Shown here piece by piece: positions 27,209 through 36,152 of a DNA stretch of 62,608 nt. The notes under the pieces were generated by a model. The model saw only the letters and a program-made list of their open reading frames with translations, was not told the origin of the DNA and did not search any database. This DNA comes from an uncultured Myxococcales bacterium. GTDB lineage: Bacteria; Myxococcota_A; UBA9042; DTJE01. Numbering within the stretch: the first letter of the stretch is position 1; each line of letters opens with the position of its first letter. The position numbers and the translations under genes were made by a program. The stretch lies in assembly GCA_903857665.1 (NCBI GenBank), contig CAIOFV010000042.1, forward strand, positions 1-62,608, read 5' to 3'.

Positions 27209-28090
27209 CTATTTCGCCGTCCAGGTGCCCGCGAGGTACTGCTTTCTGCCGTCCTTGTCGCGCAGATCATACAGGAACCCGCCGTCGGCGGCAGGCGTCG
27301 AGCCGAAGATCGCCTTCGTGGGCATCAGCACCGGGCGCTTGAACTCGACCTCCAGGCGGGCGATCGGCCAAGGCGCGCGGCCTTCCAGCTCGCCCACGCA
27401 GTGCGCCAGCGACCACATGCCGTGGCAGATGGGCCGGGGGAAGCCGCCCAGCAGCTTCGCGGTGATCGGCCACAGGTGGATCGGGTTGTAGTCGCCGGAC
27501 ACCTTCGCGTACCGGCGGCCCGTGTCGTCCGCGATGGGCCAGGGCTTCGTTTCGGCCATCGGGGCCGGGTCGGCGGGCTTCTCGTGGGCGGCCTTCGGCG
27601 CGCCGGCAGGGGCCTTGCGGCGCACGAACACGACGGTCACCGATTCCCACGCCAGTTCGCCGGCCAGCGACGCCTTCGTCACCACGTCGAACTCGAAGCC
27701 GTTGCGCACGTCCCGCTGCCCGTCGACCACCACCTGGATGGCCAGCGAGTCGCCGGCCGCCAGGGGTTTGTGCTGCACGATCGTGTTGCGGGCGTGGATG
27801 ATGCCCATCGCCGGCACCGGGAACTGCGGGCACGTCAGCACGGCGAGGTGCAGCGGCGCGGCCAGGATGTGCGGGTACGTCAGGGGCACGCCGGCCCCGG
27901 GCGCGAAGCCGCAGACCTCGCGGTAGGCCGCCATGCGGGACGCGTCCAGAGTCACCGCCGGGATGCTCGCCTCGAAACGGCCGAGGGTGTCGCCTGCGCG
28001 CAGGCCGCGCTTGCGGCTGAACAGCGCGCGTCGATATCCGGAACCCAGCGTGGGCAGCGTGTCGAAATCCAGGCGGACGGCATCGGCCAT
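27209..28090 (-). CDS. MaoC-family (hot-dog) dehydratase
   Basis: A 293-residue cytoplasmic protein with two hot-dog-fold halves. The C-terminal half has the hydratase signature around DDTGRRYAKVSGDYNPIHL, with Asp and His as catalytic residues, followed by GGFPRPICHGMWSLA. It probably hydrates or dehydrates an acyl-CoA, for example an enoyl-CoA, as in fatty-acid or sterol side-chain breakdown. ATG 28090 follows GGAGGAACC. Just 5 bases separate it from rbgA. Confidence 0.8.
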   Translation of the reverse strand: MADAVRLDFDTLPTLGSGYRRALFSRKRGLRAGDTLGRFEASIPAVTLDASRMAAYREVCGFAPGAGVPLTYPHILAAPLHLAVLTCPQFPVPAMGIIHARNTIVQHKPLAAGDSLAIQVVVDGQRDVRNGFEFDVVTKASLAGELAWESVTVVFVRRKAPAGAPKAAHEKPADPAPMAETKPWPIADDTGRRYAKVSGDYNPIHLWPITAKLLGGFPRPICHGMWSLAHCVGELEGRAPWPIARLEVEFKRPVLMPTKAIFGSTPAADGGFLYDLRDKDGRKQYLAGTWTAK

Positions 28091-28202
28091 GGCGGTTCCT
28101 CCTTGCATCGTTCGGTCGGGGTCACCCGGCACTACCGCCGGGCGGGCGCGAGAATAGGACGGCGGGCCGGGGGGACGCAAGGGCAGGAAGGGGGGAATCG
28201 GC

Positions 28203-28763
28203 CTATCGGTAGCCGCCGGACTGGCGCGACGTCAGGCCCGAGAACAGCTTCTCGTACAGGCTCATGCAGTGCTTGACGGCCTTCATGGCGTCTTCCGGCC
28301 CCAGGAAGTCCTGCACCAGGACCTCCTTCTTTTCCAGCTTCTTGTAGTCCTCGAAGAAGCGGCGCAGTTCCTCGATCCGGTGGGGCGGCAGTTCGTCGAT
28401 GTGCGTGAAGTGCTGGTACTCGGGGTCGTCCAGGTGGATGCAGATGATCTTTTCGTCGTTGTCGCCCTGGTCGAGCATCGTCATCATGCCGATCGGCCGG
28501 ACGCGAAGGATGCTCATCGGAACGACCTGCTCCTGCATCAGCACCAGCACGTCCAGCGGGTCGTGGTCGTCGCCCAGCGTCTGCGGGATGAAGCCGTAGT
28601 TCGCAGGGTAGATGACGGACGAGTACAGGACGCGATCGACCCGGACCAGCCCGGTCGTCTTGTCCATTTCGTACTTGACCTTGCTGCCCTTCGGGATCTC
28701 GATGATGCACTGGAATTCGTTGGGGGCGTCGGGACCCACGGATACGTCGTGCCAGGGATGCAT
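28203..28763 (-). CDS. ppa: inorganic pyrophosphatase, family I
   Basis: A 186-residue soluble pyrophosphatase. The central motif GDDHDPLDVLVL holds the metal-binding Asp residues of family I, and EIPKGSKVKYEMDK, near the start, provides phosphate ligands. Length fits the bacterial family. ATG 28763 follows GAGGAG. Its upstream leader carries a promoter and a 10-bp inverted repeat. Removing PPi would drive acyl-CoA and nucleotide-sugar formation encoded nearby. Confidence 0.94.
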   Translation of the reverse strand: MHPWHDVSVGPDAPNEFQCIIEIPKGSKVKYEMDKTTGLVRVDRVLYSSVIYPANYGFIPQTLGDDHDPLDVLVLMQEQVVPMSILRVRPIGMMTMLDQGDNDEKIICIHLDDPEYQHFTHIDELPPHRIEELRRFFEDYKKLEKKEVLVQDFLGPEDAMKAVKHCMSLYEKLFSGLTSRQSGGYR

Positions 28764-28787
28764 GGGTGCTCCTCATGTGGACCGTGG

Positions 28788-28827
28788 CGGTCGCAGCGTG
28801 CCAGAAGGATTCGGGAAGCTGCGACCG
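28788..28827 (-). promoter_or_regulatory. 10-bp stem-loop in the ppa leader
   Basis: CGGTCGCAGC (28788-28797) and GCTGCGACCG (28818-28827) are perfect inverted repeats 20 bases apart. They lie in the transcribed leader between the predicted promoter and the ppa start codon (25 bases before ATG), so may form an RNA hairpin. Confidence 0.5.
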
Positions 28828-28849
28828 GCGGCGGGCCGGCTTGGCACCT

Positions 28850-28878
28850 AGGATGGGGCCGGGTCGCGCGCCCGTCAA
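28850..28878 (-). promoter_or_regulatory. sigma70-like promoter for ppa
   Basis: On the minus strand TTGACG (28873-28878) and CATCCT (28850-28855) are 17 bases apart. The implied leader is about 80 bases. Confidence 0.4.
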
Positions 28879-29101
28879 GAAGACGCGAGAGGTTCGGGCG
28901 TGATCGCGGGGGGTTGCCGGGGGAGGTGTGCCCGCTCGGGCGCGCAGGAATGTCGTCCGCACGACGTCCGCGATGCGGGCGTTGAAACCGTATTCGGACG
29001 GAAATAATCCAAGTAACATGAGGCCTTGCCCCGACCCCCATTCCCGCCCCCCTGCGCGGTGCTAGTCTGGAGTTCAACGCACACCTGTAACGGAGGGGGC
29101 C

Positions 29102-30472
29102 ATGCGCCCGGTCTACGTCCTTTCCGGCGGGGTCAGCAAGTTCGCCAAGGCGCGCCCCGACAAGACGTTCCAGGCGATCGTCAAGGAGGCCTTCGACGCG
29201 TCCATCGCGGACCTGGGGCTGGAGCCGCGGCAGGCCATCGAGCTGCTCGACGGGTCGGTCGCGTCGTACTTCAGCGACCATTTTCAGCGCCAGTTGATGT
29301 CCGGGATCATGGCCCAGGACTACCTCGGCCTGGTCCCCAAGCCGTCGCACCGAGTCGAGGGCGGCGGCGCGACGGGCGGCCTGTGCTTCCAGGAAGGCTG
29401 GAAGTCGGTCGCGTCGGGCGACATGGACGTGTGCATCGCCTACGGCTTCGAAACGATGAGCCACGTCCAGACCTGGAAGGGCAACGAGTTCATCGCGCTG
29501 GCGTCCGACGTGTCGTTCGACTACCCGGTCGGCGGCTTCTACTCGGGCTACTACGCGATGATGGTCACCCGGCACATGAAGGAGTTCGGGACCACCGTCG
29601 AGCAGATGGCGACGGTGTCCGTGAAGAACCACCGCAACGCGCTGTACAACCCGTATGCGCAGAAACGCATGGCCCTCACGGTCGAGGACGTCCGCAAGTC
29701 GCCGATGGTCGCCTGGCCCCTGACGCGGCTGGACATCTGCACGATGAGCGACGGCGCCGCGGCGGTGTGGCTGGCGTCCGAGGAGGGCCTGGCGCGGGTC
29801 GAAAAGGCTACGGGCAAGCGCCTGCCGCGCGTGAAGGTGGCGGGCATCGGGCGCGGCACCGACGCGATGCGCATGGCCGACCGGCCCCACGTGGACTACG
29901 AGACGTTCTACCGGAAGTACGCCCTGCCCATCGAGGACACGGACGAGGGGCGCGCGTATTACCGCGACCTGTGGAACAAGGGCTTTCGGTACCCGGGCGT
30001 GCATTCCTTCCGCGCCGGGCGCACCGCGTCGGCCCAGGCCTGCAAGCGTGCGGGCATCGCCGACCCGATGGCCGAGCTGGACTTCGTCGAACTGCACGAC
30101 GCGTACACATCCTCCGAGATCCAGACCTACGAGGACATGGGCCTGTGCCGCTACGGCGAGGGCGGGCCGCTGGCCATCGACGGGCGGACGTTCCTGCCGG
30201 GCATCGACTACGGGCTGACGCTTTCGAAGCCATCGACAACCCCGGTGAACCCTTCGGGCGGCCTGATCGCCTGCGGCCATCCCGTCGGCGCGACCGGCCT
30301 GATGCAGGCGGTGTTCGCCCTGTGGCAGTTGCAGCACACCATCCCGCAGCACTTCGGCGACACGCGACTGCAGGTCCCGAACGCGCGTCGCGGGGCCATC
30401 CACAGCCACGCCGGCACGGGCACCTACGTGTCGGTTTCGATCCTCGAGCGCGAGGACGGAGGTGCGGCATGA
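29102..30472 (+). CDS. thiolase-fold protein without the nucleophilic Cys
   Basis: A 456-residue protein of the SCP2-type thiolase family. The fold is clear: ELHDAYTSSEI, GGLIACGHPVGATG and the late HAGTG segment. In the active-site loop the usual C-A-T/S-G is replaced by G89-A-T-G (HRVEGGGATGG), so the Cys that carries the acyl group in thiolases is absent. A Cys at 95 is displaced and probably not equivalent. Cys-less thiolase-fold proteins that work with a DUF35 partner are known as retro-aldolases (Ltp2-ChsH2 in steroid side-chain breakdown). ATGA overlap with the DUF35 gene supports such a partnership. Confidence 0.85.
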   Translation: MRPVYVLSGGVSKFAKARPDKTFQAIVKEAFDASIADLGLEPRQAIELLDGSVASYFSDHFQRQLMSGIMAQDYLGLVPKPSHRVEGGGATGGLCFQEGWKSVASGDMDVCIAYGFETMSHVQTWKGNEFIALASDVSFDYPVGGFYSGYYAMMVTRHMKEFGTTVEQMATVSVKNHRNALYNPYAQKRMALTVEDVRKSPMVAWPLTRLDICTMSDGAAAVWLASEEGLARVEKATGKRLPRVKVAGIGRGTDAMRMADRPHVDYETFYRKYALPIEDTDEGRAYYRDLWNKGFRYPGVHSFRAGRTASAQACKRAGIADPMAELDFVELHDAYTSSEIQTYEDMGLCRYGEGGPLAIDGRTFLPGIDYGLTLSKPSTTPVNPSGGLIACGHPVGATGLMQAVFALWQLQHTIPQHFGDTRLQVPNARRGAIHSHAGTGTYVSVSILEREDGGAA

Positions 30473-30999
30473 GCGGACACGACAAGGTTCCCGTGGATGA
30501 AACGCTGGAGGGCGCGGTCGTCTTCAACGTCCCGTTCCCGTCGGACCTGAAGGGCCTGGACCAGATGGCGCCGATCATCATCAAGCACCCGTACTACGTC
30601 GACTACATCCATTCGTACGGGCAGGACTCGCCGTTCTTCGCCGGGCTGGCCAACAAGCGCCTGATGGGGACGAAGTGCACGGCCTGCGGGCACGCGTTCG
30701 CGACGCCACGGAAGGCGTGCATGGAGTGCGGCGCCGAGTGCGCGTGGGTGGAACTGCCGCAGCAAGCCCGGGTGCACGCGTTCACCGTGTGCCACTTCGG
30801 CAGCGAGGAGTTCCTGCCCGACTGCCCGTTCGTGCTGGCGCAGGTGGAGTTCGAGGGCTTCGACACGCTGTTCCTGACCAGGATCCAGGGCCTGGACCCG
30901 ACCGCGCCGTCGCTGGACTGGATCGGGATGAAGGTGGGCGCCCGGTTCCGGCGCCTGTCCCGGCTGAAGCCCACGGATGTCTGGTTCGAGCCGCTGTAG
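30469..30999 (+). CDS. DUF35 OB-fold protein with zinc ribbon
   Basis: A 176-residue protein. The rubredoxin-like zinc ribbon has C-x2-C (CTACGH) and C-x2-C (CMECG) near residues 70-87. An OB-fold follows (VHAFTVCHFGSEEF ... GMKVGARFR). These proteins sit beside thiolase-fold enzymes and help bind or channel the acyl-CoA. The ATG overlaps the thiolase stop by four bases. N-terminal 60 residues precede the ribbon and look like the extension seen in some family members. Confidence 0.85.
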   Translation: MSGHDKVPVDETLEGAVVFNVPFPSDLKGLDQMAPIIIKHPYYVDYIHSYGQDSPFFAGLANKRLMGTKCTACGHAFATPRKACMECGAECAWVELPQQARVHAFTVCHFGSEEFLPDCPFVLAQVEFEGFDTLFLTRIQGLDPTAPSLDWIGMKVGARFRRLSRLKPTDVWFEPL

Positions 31000-31030
31000 C
31001 GCGGGCCCCCGGGGCCCCGATGAGGTCGCC

Positions 31031-32176
31031 ATGGACCTGCGCCTGGATGACCAGCAGAAGGCCTTGCGGGATGCGGTGCGCGACTTCACCGCCCGCGAGG
31101 TGATCCCCAACGCCGCGGCCTGGGACGAGGCCGAACGCTTCCCCGCCGAGATGATGCCCCGCCTGGGGGAACTGGGCCTGATGGGCATGGTGGCGCCCGA
31201 GGAGTATGGCGGCACCGGGCTGGACTACGTGACCATCGCGGTGCTGCTGGAGGAACTGGCCCGGGGCGACGCGTCGCTGGCCCTGACCGTGGAATCCCAC
31301 AACAGCCTGTGCGTGGCCCACCTGCGATTCTTCGGCGACGAGTCGCAGAAGCGTCGCTGGCTGCCCGGGCTGGCGTCGGGCAAGGCCCTGGGGGCGTGGT
31401 GCCTGACCGAGGCCGGGTCCGGCTCCGACGCGGCGGACCTGCGGACGCGGGCCGAGCGGGTGGACGGCGGGTGGCGCCTGAACGGCGCCAAGATGTTCAT
31501 CACGCAGGGGTCCGTGGCGTCGGTATACGTGGTGATGGCATCGACCGACCGGTCGAAGGGCTCGCGCGGCATCACGGCGTTCGTGGTCCCGCGCGGAACG
31601 CCCGGCCTGTCCGCGGGCCGCCACATCAAGAAGATGGGCATGCGCTCGACCGACACCACCGAGGTGGTGCTGGAGGACGTCATCGTTCCCGACGAGAACC
31701 GGCTGGGCGAGGTGGATCACGGGTTCGCCGACACGCTACGCATCCTGGATCGGGGCCGCATCGCGATCTCGGGCCTGGCCGTCGGGATCGCCCGGGCCGC
31801 GCTGGAGGAGGCCGTCAAGTACGCTGGGCAGCGGGTCGCGTTCGGGCACCCCATCGGCGACTTCCAGGCCATCCAGTGGATGCTGGCCGATGCCGCGACG
31901 GAAATCGACGCCGCGCGGCTGCTGACCTGGCGGGCCGCCTGGCTGCACGACACCGGCCAGCCGTTCCAGGCCGAGGCGTCGATGGCCAAGCTGTATTCCG
32001 GCCAGGTGGCCGTGAAGGCGGCGGACATGGCGATCCAGGTGCTGGGGGGGTACGGGTACACCCGCGACTTCCCGGTCGAGCGCTACCTGCGCGACGCCCG
32101 GCTCTGCGAGATCGGCGAGGGGACCAACGAGGTCCAGCGCATGCTGATCGCGCGCCACCTCCTCGCGACCCGCTGA
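31031..32176 (+). CDS. acyl-CoA dehydrogenase
   Basis: A 381-residue FAD enzyme, full length for the family. Visible segments include WCLTEAGSGSDAADLRT (substrate/FAD loop), FITQGSVA, RIAISGLAVGIARAAL, VQVLGGYGYTRDFPVER-type end region (IQVLGGYGYTRDFPVER), and CEIGEGTNEVQRM. The catalytic Glu is expected in this last segment (GEGTNE). It lies 31 bases after the DUF35 gene and is likely in the same operon. It would introduce a double bond ahead of hydration and carbon-carbon cleavage. Confidence 0.93.
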   Translation: MDLRLDDQQKALRDAVRDFTAREVIPNAAAWDEAERFPAEMMPRLGELGLMGMVAPEEYGGTGLDYVTIAVLLEELARGDASLALTVESHNSLCVAHLRFFGDESQKRRWLPGLASGKALGAWCLTEAGSGSDAADLRTRAERVDGGWRLNGAKMFITQGSVASVYVVMASTDRSKGSRGITAFVVPRGTPGLSAGRHIKKMGMRSTDTTEVVLEDVIVPDENRLGEVDHGFADTLRILDRGRIAISGLAVGIARAALEEAVKYAGQRVAFGHPIGDFQAIQWMLADAATEIDAARLLTWRAAWLHDTGQPFQAEASMAKLYSGQVAVKAADMAIQVLGGYGYTRDFPVERYLRDARLCEIGEGTNEVQRMLIARHLLATR

Positions 32177-32265
32177 CGGCGCCACGGCGCCGGCCGCGTT
32201 GGCGGTGCCGGTCGCAGCCGCCGGTGCCCAAGGGGCGGCCCGGGGCTTTCAATCCGGGGCTTTCG

Positions 32266-32294
32266 TTGCGGCCTCCACGGGTTCCCGCTATCCT
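32266..32294 (+). promoter_or_regulatory. sigma70-like promoter for the STT3-like gene
   Basis: TTGCGG (32266-32271) and TATCCT (32289-32294) are 17 bases apart, with the ATG at 32313 only 18 bases beyond the -10. The leader would be very short. Confidence 0.45.
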
Positions 32295-32312
32295 CGCGGC
32301 CGGGAGTGTTTG

Positions 32313-34238
32313 ATGACCCGGCCCCTGCAGGCAGCCTCCGCACGTACCCGCGCCTCGGGCCCACTCATCCGGGTGGCGCTGGCCCTCCTCGTGGTGGTCG
32401 CGGCCGCACTCCGGATGCCCTACCCGATCGATTCCTTCACCGACGACCCTCCGTACCACCTGCTGCGCGTGCAGCGACTGCTGACGGCGCCAGTGGTCCC
32501 GACCGACCCCGATCCGCTGACCGCCTGGCCGCACGGGGACGTCACCTGCTGGCCGTGGGGATTCGACTGGCTGGTGGCGGGCCTGGTGCGGCCGTTGCTG
32601 GATGCCGCCCCGTCGCCCCAGGATGTCGCCCGGGCCTGCGCCCCGATCCCGCCGCTGCTGGGCGCGCTGCTGGTCCCGCTGGTGTTCCTGCTGGGCCGCA
32701 GGCTGCGGTGGGCGTGGAGGGCCGTGGCCGCGGCCGGGCTGGTGGCGGTCCTTCCGATCCACATTGCCTACTCGGTGCGCGGGCGGGTCGATCACCACGT
32801 CACCGAGTGCCTCTTCCTGGCCCTGGCATGCCTGGGGCCGCTCGGTGCGGACACCTTGTCGAAGGGCCGCCGCCGGGGCGTCGGATGGGCCCTCGTCGCC
32901 TCGGGGCTCGCGGCGACGCTGTCGTCCGCATTTGCGCCCGGGGCCATCGCGTGGTCCCTTCCTGCCGTGGCCCTGCTGGGGCTCGGCCTGGCGGCGCGGC
33001 GGACCGCCGACGAGGTCCCGTTCCTCGCGGGCGCCGTCGCGGGTGCGCTGGCGGCGCTGGTCGCCTCGCCGACGCCGCTGGCCTGGTCGTTCTTCACGCC
33101 GTCCCTGTTCCAGGTGTCGTGCGTGATCGGCGCCGCGATCGGGGGATGCATGGCCGGGATGCTGTCGCGCCGCAGGCCCGGCCTGCCGTTCGCGGCGTGC
33201 GCGCTGGCCGGCGGCGCTGCGGTGCTGCTGCTGGCGACGCTGGCCGCGTTGGCCCTGCCGCAGTCCGTCGCGATGGTGTCCGACGCGATCGGGTACGTGA
33301 CGAAGTCCGGCGGGATCGTGCGGTCGGAAGAAAGCCGCTCCCTGTTCGCCGACCCGACCTCGGTGATCCGGCTGGGAACCTGGCTGGCCCCCCTTGCGAT
33401 CGTCGGGATCGCCTCGTGGGCCCTTCGCGACGCCACCCCGATCCGGCGCTCGCTGGCCGCATTGGGCCTGGCGCTGGTCGGCCTCGCCGCGGCACAGCAG
33501 CGCTTCCTGGTCCCCGCCTCGCCGGTGCTGGCGCTGGCGGTCGTGGAAGGCGCGGCGTTCTGCTGGCACGCCCTGGCCGGCCGGATCGGGACCCTCGGGA
33601 TCCGCCCGGCCTTCGGCGTGGCTGCGGCCGGCGCCGTCGTCGCGCTGGCCCTGTCGCCGGCCATCGAATTCGTGACCCGCGATCCCGGGATCACGCCGTG
33701 GAACTCGACGATGCAGCGGGTGGCGGCGCTCGTGGGCCCGCGGGTCCCGCCGGACGGGGGCGGGCTGCTGACCCTGCCGGCCTACGGGCAGTATTTCAAG
33801 TTCTGGACCGGCGTCGGCACGGTCTGCGACAACTTCTGGGGCGTCCCCGCCAACGACGAGGCGCTGCGCGCGTGCTCCCGGATCCTGCTGGAAACCGACC
33901 CGGACCGGGCGGGTGCGCTGCTGGACGAATACCGCATTCGCTGGCTGGTGCTGCCTCCTCCGGATGCCCAGGGCGTGACGCTGGCCGCCCGGGAAATCGG
34001 CCTGGACCCCGCGTCGTTCGTGGCGGCCGATGGAAGGCCGACCGCGCTGCTCGGGCGCACGCTCTGGGTGCGGCTGGGGACGTGGGCCGTCGGCGCCACG
34101 CCGGGTCGGGCCGGGCCCCACGGCCTGCGCCTGCTGGAGCACGTGGTGACGACCGGGGACGAGGGGCAGGCCCTTGCCGAGGTGATGGTGCTGGAACGCC
34201 CGCTGCAGGCAGGGGCGCAACCCGGGAGCGAACGATGA
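32313..34238 (+). CDS. STT3/PglB-like oligosaccharyltransferase-family membrane protein
   Basis: A 641-residue polytopic membrane protein with about 11-13 predicted helices and a soluble C-terminal domain. The N-terminal loop has an acidic motif DSFTDDPPYHLLR (about residues 40-52), then the HGDVTCWPWGFDWL stretch seen in bacterial STT3 proteins. The second loop has GRVDHHVTE (about 157), the expected metal-binding motif. The WWDYG-type C-terminal site appears degenerate, as LPAYGQYFKFWTG. STT3 proteins transfer lipid-linked glycan to protein Asn. Whether this one is active is uncertain. ATG 32313 chosen for the GGGAG upstream. Confidence 0.7.
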   Translation: MTRPLQAASARTRASGPLIRVALALLVVVAAALRMPYPIDSFTDDPPYHLLRVQRLLTAPVVPTDPDPLTAWPHGDVTCWPWGFDWLVAGLVRPLLDAAPSPQDVARACAPIPPLLGALLVPLVFLLGRRLRWAWRAVAAAGLVAVLPIHIAYSVRGRVDHHVTECLFLALACLGPLGADTLSKGRRRGVGWALVASGLAATLSSAFAPGAIAWSLPAVALLGLGLAARRTADEVPFLAGAVAGALAALVASPTPLAWSFFTPSLFQVSCVIGAAIGGCMAGMLSRRRPGLPFAACALAGGAAVLLLATLAALALPQSVAMVSDAIGYVTKSGGIVRSEESRSLFADPTSVIRLGTWLAPLAIVGIASWALRDATPIRRSLAALGLALVGLAAAQQRFLVPASPVLALAVVEGAAFCWHALAGRIGTLGIRPAFGVAAAGAVVALALSPAIEFVTRDPGITPWNSTMQRVAALVGPRVPPDGGGLLTLPAYGQYFKFWTGVGTVCDNFWGVPANDEALRACSRILLETDPDRAGALLDEYRIRWLVLPPPDAQGVTLAAREIGLDPASFVAADGRPTALLGRTLWVRLGTWAVGATPGRAGPHGLRLLEHVVTTGDEGQALAEVMVLERPLQAGAQPGSER

Positions 34239-36097
34239 CGGATCCCGCCGGCGCCGGGCCGCGACGGCCCGTCCACCCGCTCCGGTCCTGGGCGGGGCTG
34301 ATCCCCGCGGCGGCGGCCTTCCTGGCCATGACGCTGCTTTCGTGGCGCCGCTGGGGCGACATCCTGGTCGACTTCGGATTCCAGTTGTACATGCCCTGGC
34401 AGATCACCGAGGGGAAGGCCCTGTACCGGGACGGGGGCTGGATGTTCGGCCCGCTCTCCCAGTACTACGACGCGCTGCTCTTCGATCTGTTCGGCGTCTC
34501 GTACACGACGATCATGGTGGCAGGCCTCTGCCTGATCGCGGTGCTGACCGCGATCGTCTACGCGATCTTCCGCAAGGCGGCCGACGCCGTGACCGCGGGC
34601 ACGGCGACCGTGGTCATCCTGGTGGTGTTCGCGCTGGCCCAGTACGGCTCGAACGGCAACTACAACTACGTCGCGCCCTACTGCTTCGAATCGGTCCACG
34701 GGCTGTTCCTGTCGATCGTCGCGATCGGCATCCTGGGCGTCTGGGTCGCGAAAGGGAACCCGGCTCTGGCGGGAATGGCGGGCCTGTGCTTCGGCCTGGC
34801 CTACCTGACGAAGGTCGAGGTGTTCGTCGCGCTGGCCGCACCGATGGCGGCGGCCTTCGTGATGGTCGGGCTGCTCCGCAGGAGCCTGTCGTTCGCCTGG
34901 AAGGCCGTTCCCCTGTTCCTGTTCGGCGCCGCGCTGCCGGTTGCCGTCGCCGAGCTGCTCCTGACCCGGGTCCTGGGCATCCCGCAGGGCCTGCCCAGCC
35001 CGCTTTCCGGGTCGTCGGCGCAGTACGCGATGAACGTCGCCGGCAACCCGTTCTACCTGTGGTGCCTGGGGCTGGACACCCCGATCGACAACGTGGTCGC
35101 GATGTTCCAGCAGTTCGGCGTGGTGATGCTCGTGACGTCGGGCTGCTTCTTCGCCTGCCGGTGGACGCCCGGGCGTTTCGGCATCCGGCAGGCGGCGATG
35201 CTGCTGGTGCCGCTCGGGGTCGTCGCCGCGGCGACCCGGTTCAACTGGGCGGACTCCGGGCGTTCCCTGCCACTGCTGGCGCTGGGCATCATCCTCCACC
35301 TGGCGTCGGCCTGGAAGGGCAGCGATTCCGAGGACGACCGCAAGAGGCTGGCAGGACCGATGCTGTGGGCCCTGTTCGCGCTGTTCCTGCTGGCGAAGAT
35401 GGGGCTGAACAGCCGCATCTGGCACTACGGCTTCGTGCTGGCCATGCCCGCCACCGTGCTGGTCGTGTACTACTTCCTGTGGTTCCTGCCCGATTCCCTG
35501 CGGCGATTCGGCGTCAACTTCCGGCTGTTCCGGGTCGTGATGCTGGCGGTGCTGGCCGTCGCGCTGGTCGACCTCGCCCGGCTGTCATACGACACGTACC
35601 GGCTGCGGGACTTCCCGATCGGGAAGGGGGACGACCGGATGATGGTCTTCGGGCCCGGCGTGGACCCGCGGGGGCGGGTGCTGGAAAAGGCCGTGGAATG
35701 GCTGGAATCGAACACCCTGACGGGGGCCACGGTGGCGGCCCTTCCCGAGGGGATCATGCTGAACTACCTGGCGCGGCGCCCCAGTCCGACGGCCTATCAC
35801 AGCGTGGTGATGGCGGCCGGCGTCGGGGCGCTGGAAGCGCCGGTGGTCGCCCGGTTTGCCGAGGTCCGGCCCGACTACATCGCCCTGGTCCAGCGCGACG
35901 CCAGCGAGTTCGGGCTTCCCGGGTACGGGCAGTCGCCCAACTACGGGCGGACCATGATGGACTGGGTCGATCGGAACTACACGCCCAGGGTGCTGTTCGG
36001 GAGCGACCCCCTCGGCGGCACCCGCTTCGGCATCCGGATCTTCCAGCGCAACGACCTTCCGGCCCTCCGTGGGCCGAACTCCCCCGACGAGCCTTGA
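34235..36097 (+). CDS. polytopic glycosyltransferase-like membrane protein (GT39-like)
   Basis: A 620-residue protein with an N-terminal cytoplasmic end, about 11 helices, and a C-terminal soluble part after about 450. The first extracytoplasmic loop includes DFGFQLYMPWQITEGKALY, an acidic loop of the type seen in lipid-sugar-dependent GT-C enzymes. Its start overlaps the STT3-like stop by four bases, so the pair is probably translationally coupled. It may work on the same glycan pathway. No exact family is recognised. Confidence 0.6.
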   Translation: MTDPAGAGPRRPVHPLRSWAGLIPAAAAFLAMTLLSWRRWGDILVDFGFQLYMPWQITEGKALYRDGGWMFGPLSQYYDALLFDLFGVSYTTIMVAGLCLIAVLTAIVYAIFRKAADAVTAGTATVVILVVFALAQYGSNGNYNYVAPYCFESVHGLFLSIVAIGILGVWVAKGNPALAGMAGLCFGLAYLTKVEVFVALAAPMAAAFVMVGLLRRSLSFAWKAVPLFLFGAALPVAVAELLLTRVLGIPQGLPSPLSGSSAQYAMNVAGNPFYLWCLGLDTPIDNVVAMFQQFGVVMLVTSGCFFACRWTPGRFGIRQAAMLLVPLGVVAAATRFNWADSGRSLPLLALGIILHLASAWKGSDSEDDRKRLAGPMLWALFALFLLAKMGLNSRIWHYGFVLAMPATVLVVYYFLWFLPDSLRRFGVNFRLFRVVMLAVLAVALVDLARLSYDTYRLRDFPIGKGDDRMMVFGPGVDPRGRVLEKAVEWLESNTLTGATVAALPEGIMLNYLARRPSPTAYHSVVMAAGVGALEAPVVARFAEVRPDYIALVQRDASEFGLPGYGQSPNYGRTMMDWVDRNYTPRVLFGSDPLGGTRFGIRIFQRNDLPALRGPNSPDEP

Positions 36098-36152
36098 CGG
36101 GCGCTCGCAAGAGGGGGCAAAGTGGATTCGCCCCCCTGTCGAGGATCGAACG

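Larger units (their letters stand above)
28764..29101. other. divergent intergenic region between ppa and the thiolase-like gene
   Basis: The stretch holds the ppa promoter and leader hairpin on the minus side. On the plus side TAGTCT (29063-29068) may be a -10 element for the thiolase operon, but no good -35 lies at a suitable distance. A short AT-richer block lies at 28988-29020. No gene is credible. Confidence 0.45.

Noticed and set aside
28875..29084. Small minus-strand open frame in the ppa-thiolase gap
   Set aside because: Its composition is unlike a protein and it crosses promoter elements; no ribosome-binding site.
31815..34220. 801-residue open frame on the minus strand
   Set aside because: Antisense to the acyl-CoA dehydrogenase and the STT3-like gene; Arg/Gly/Gln-rich shadow.
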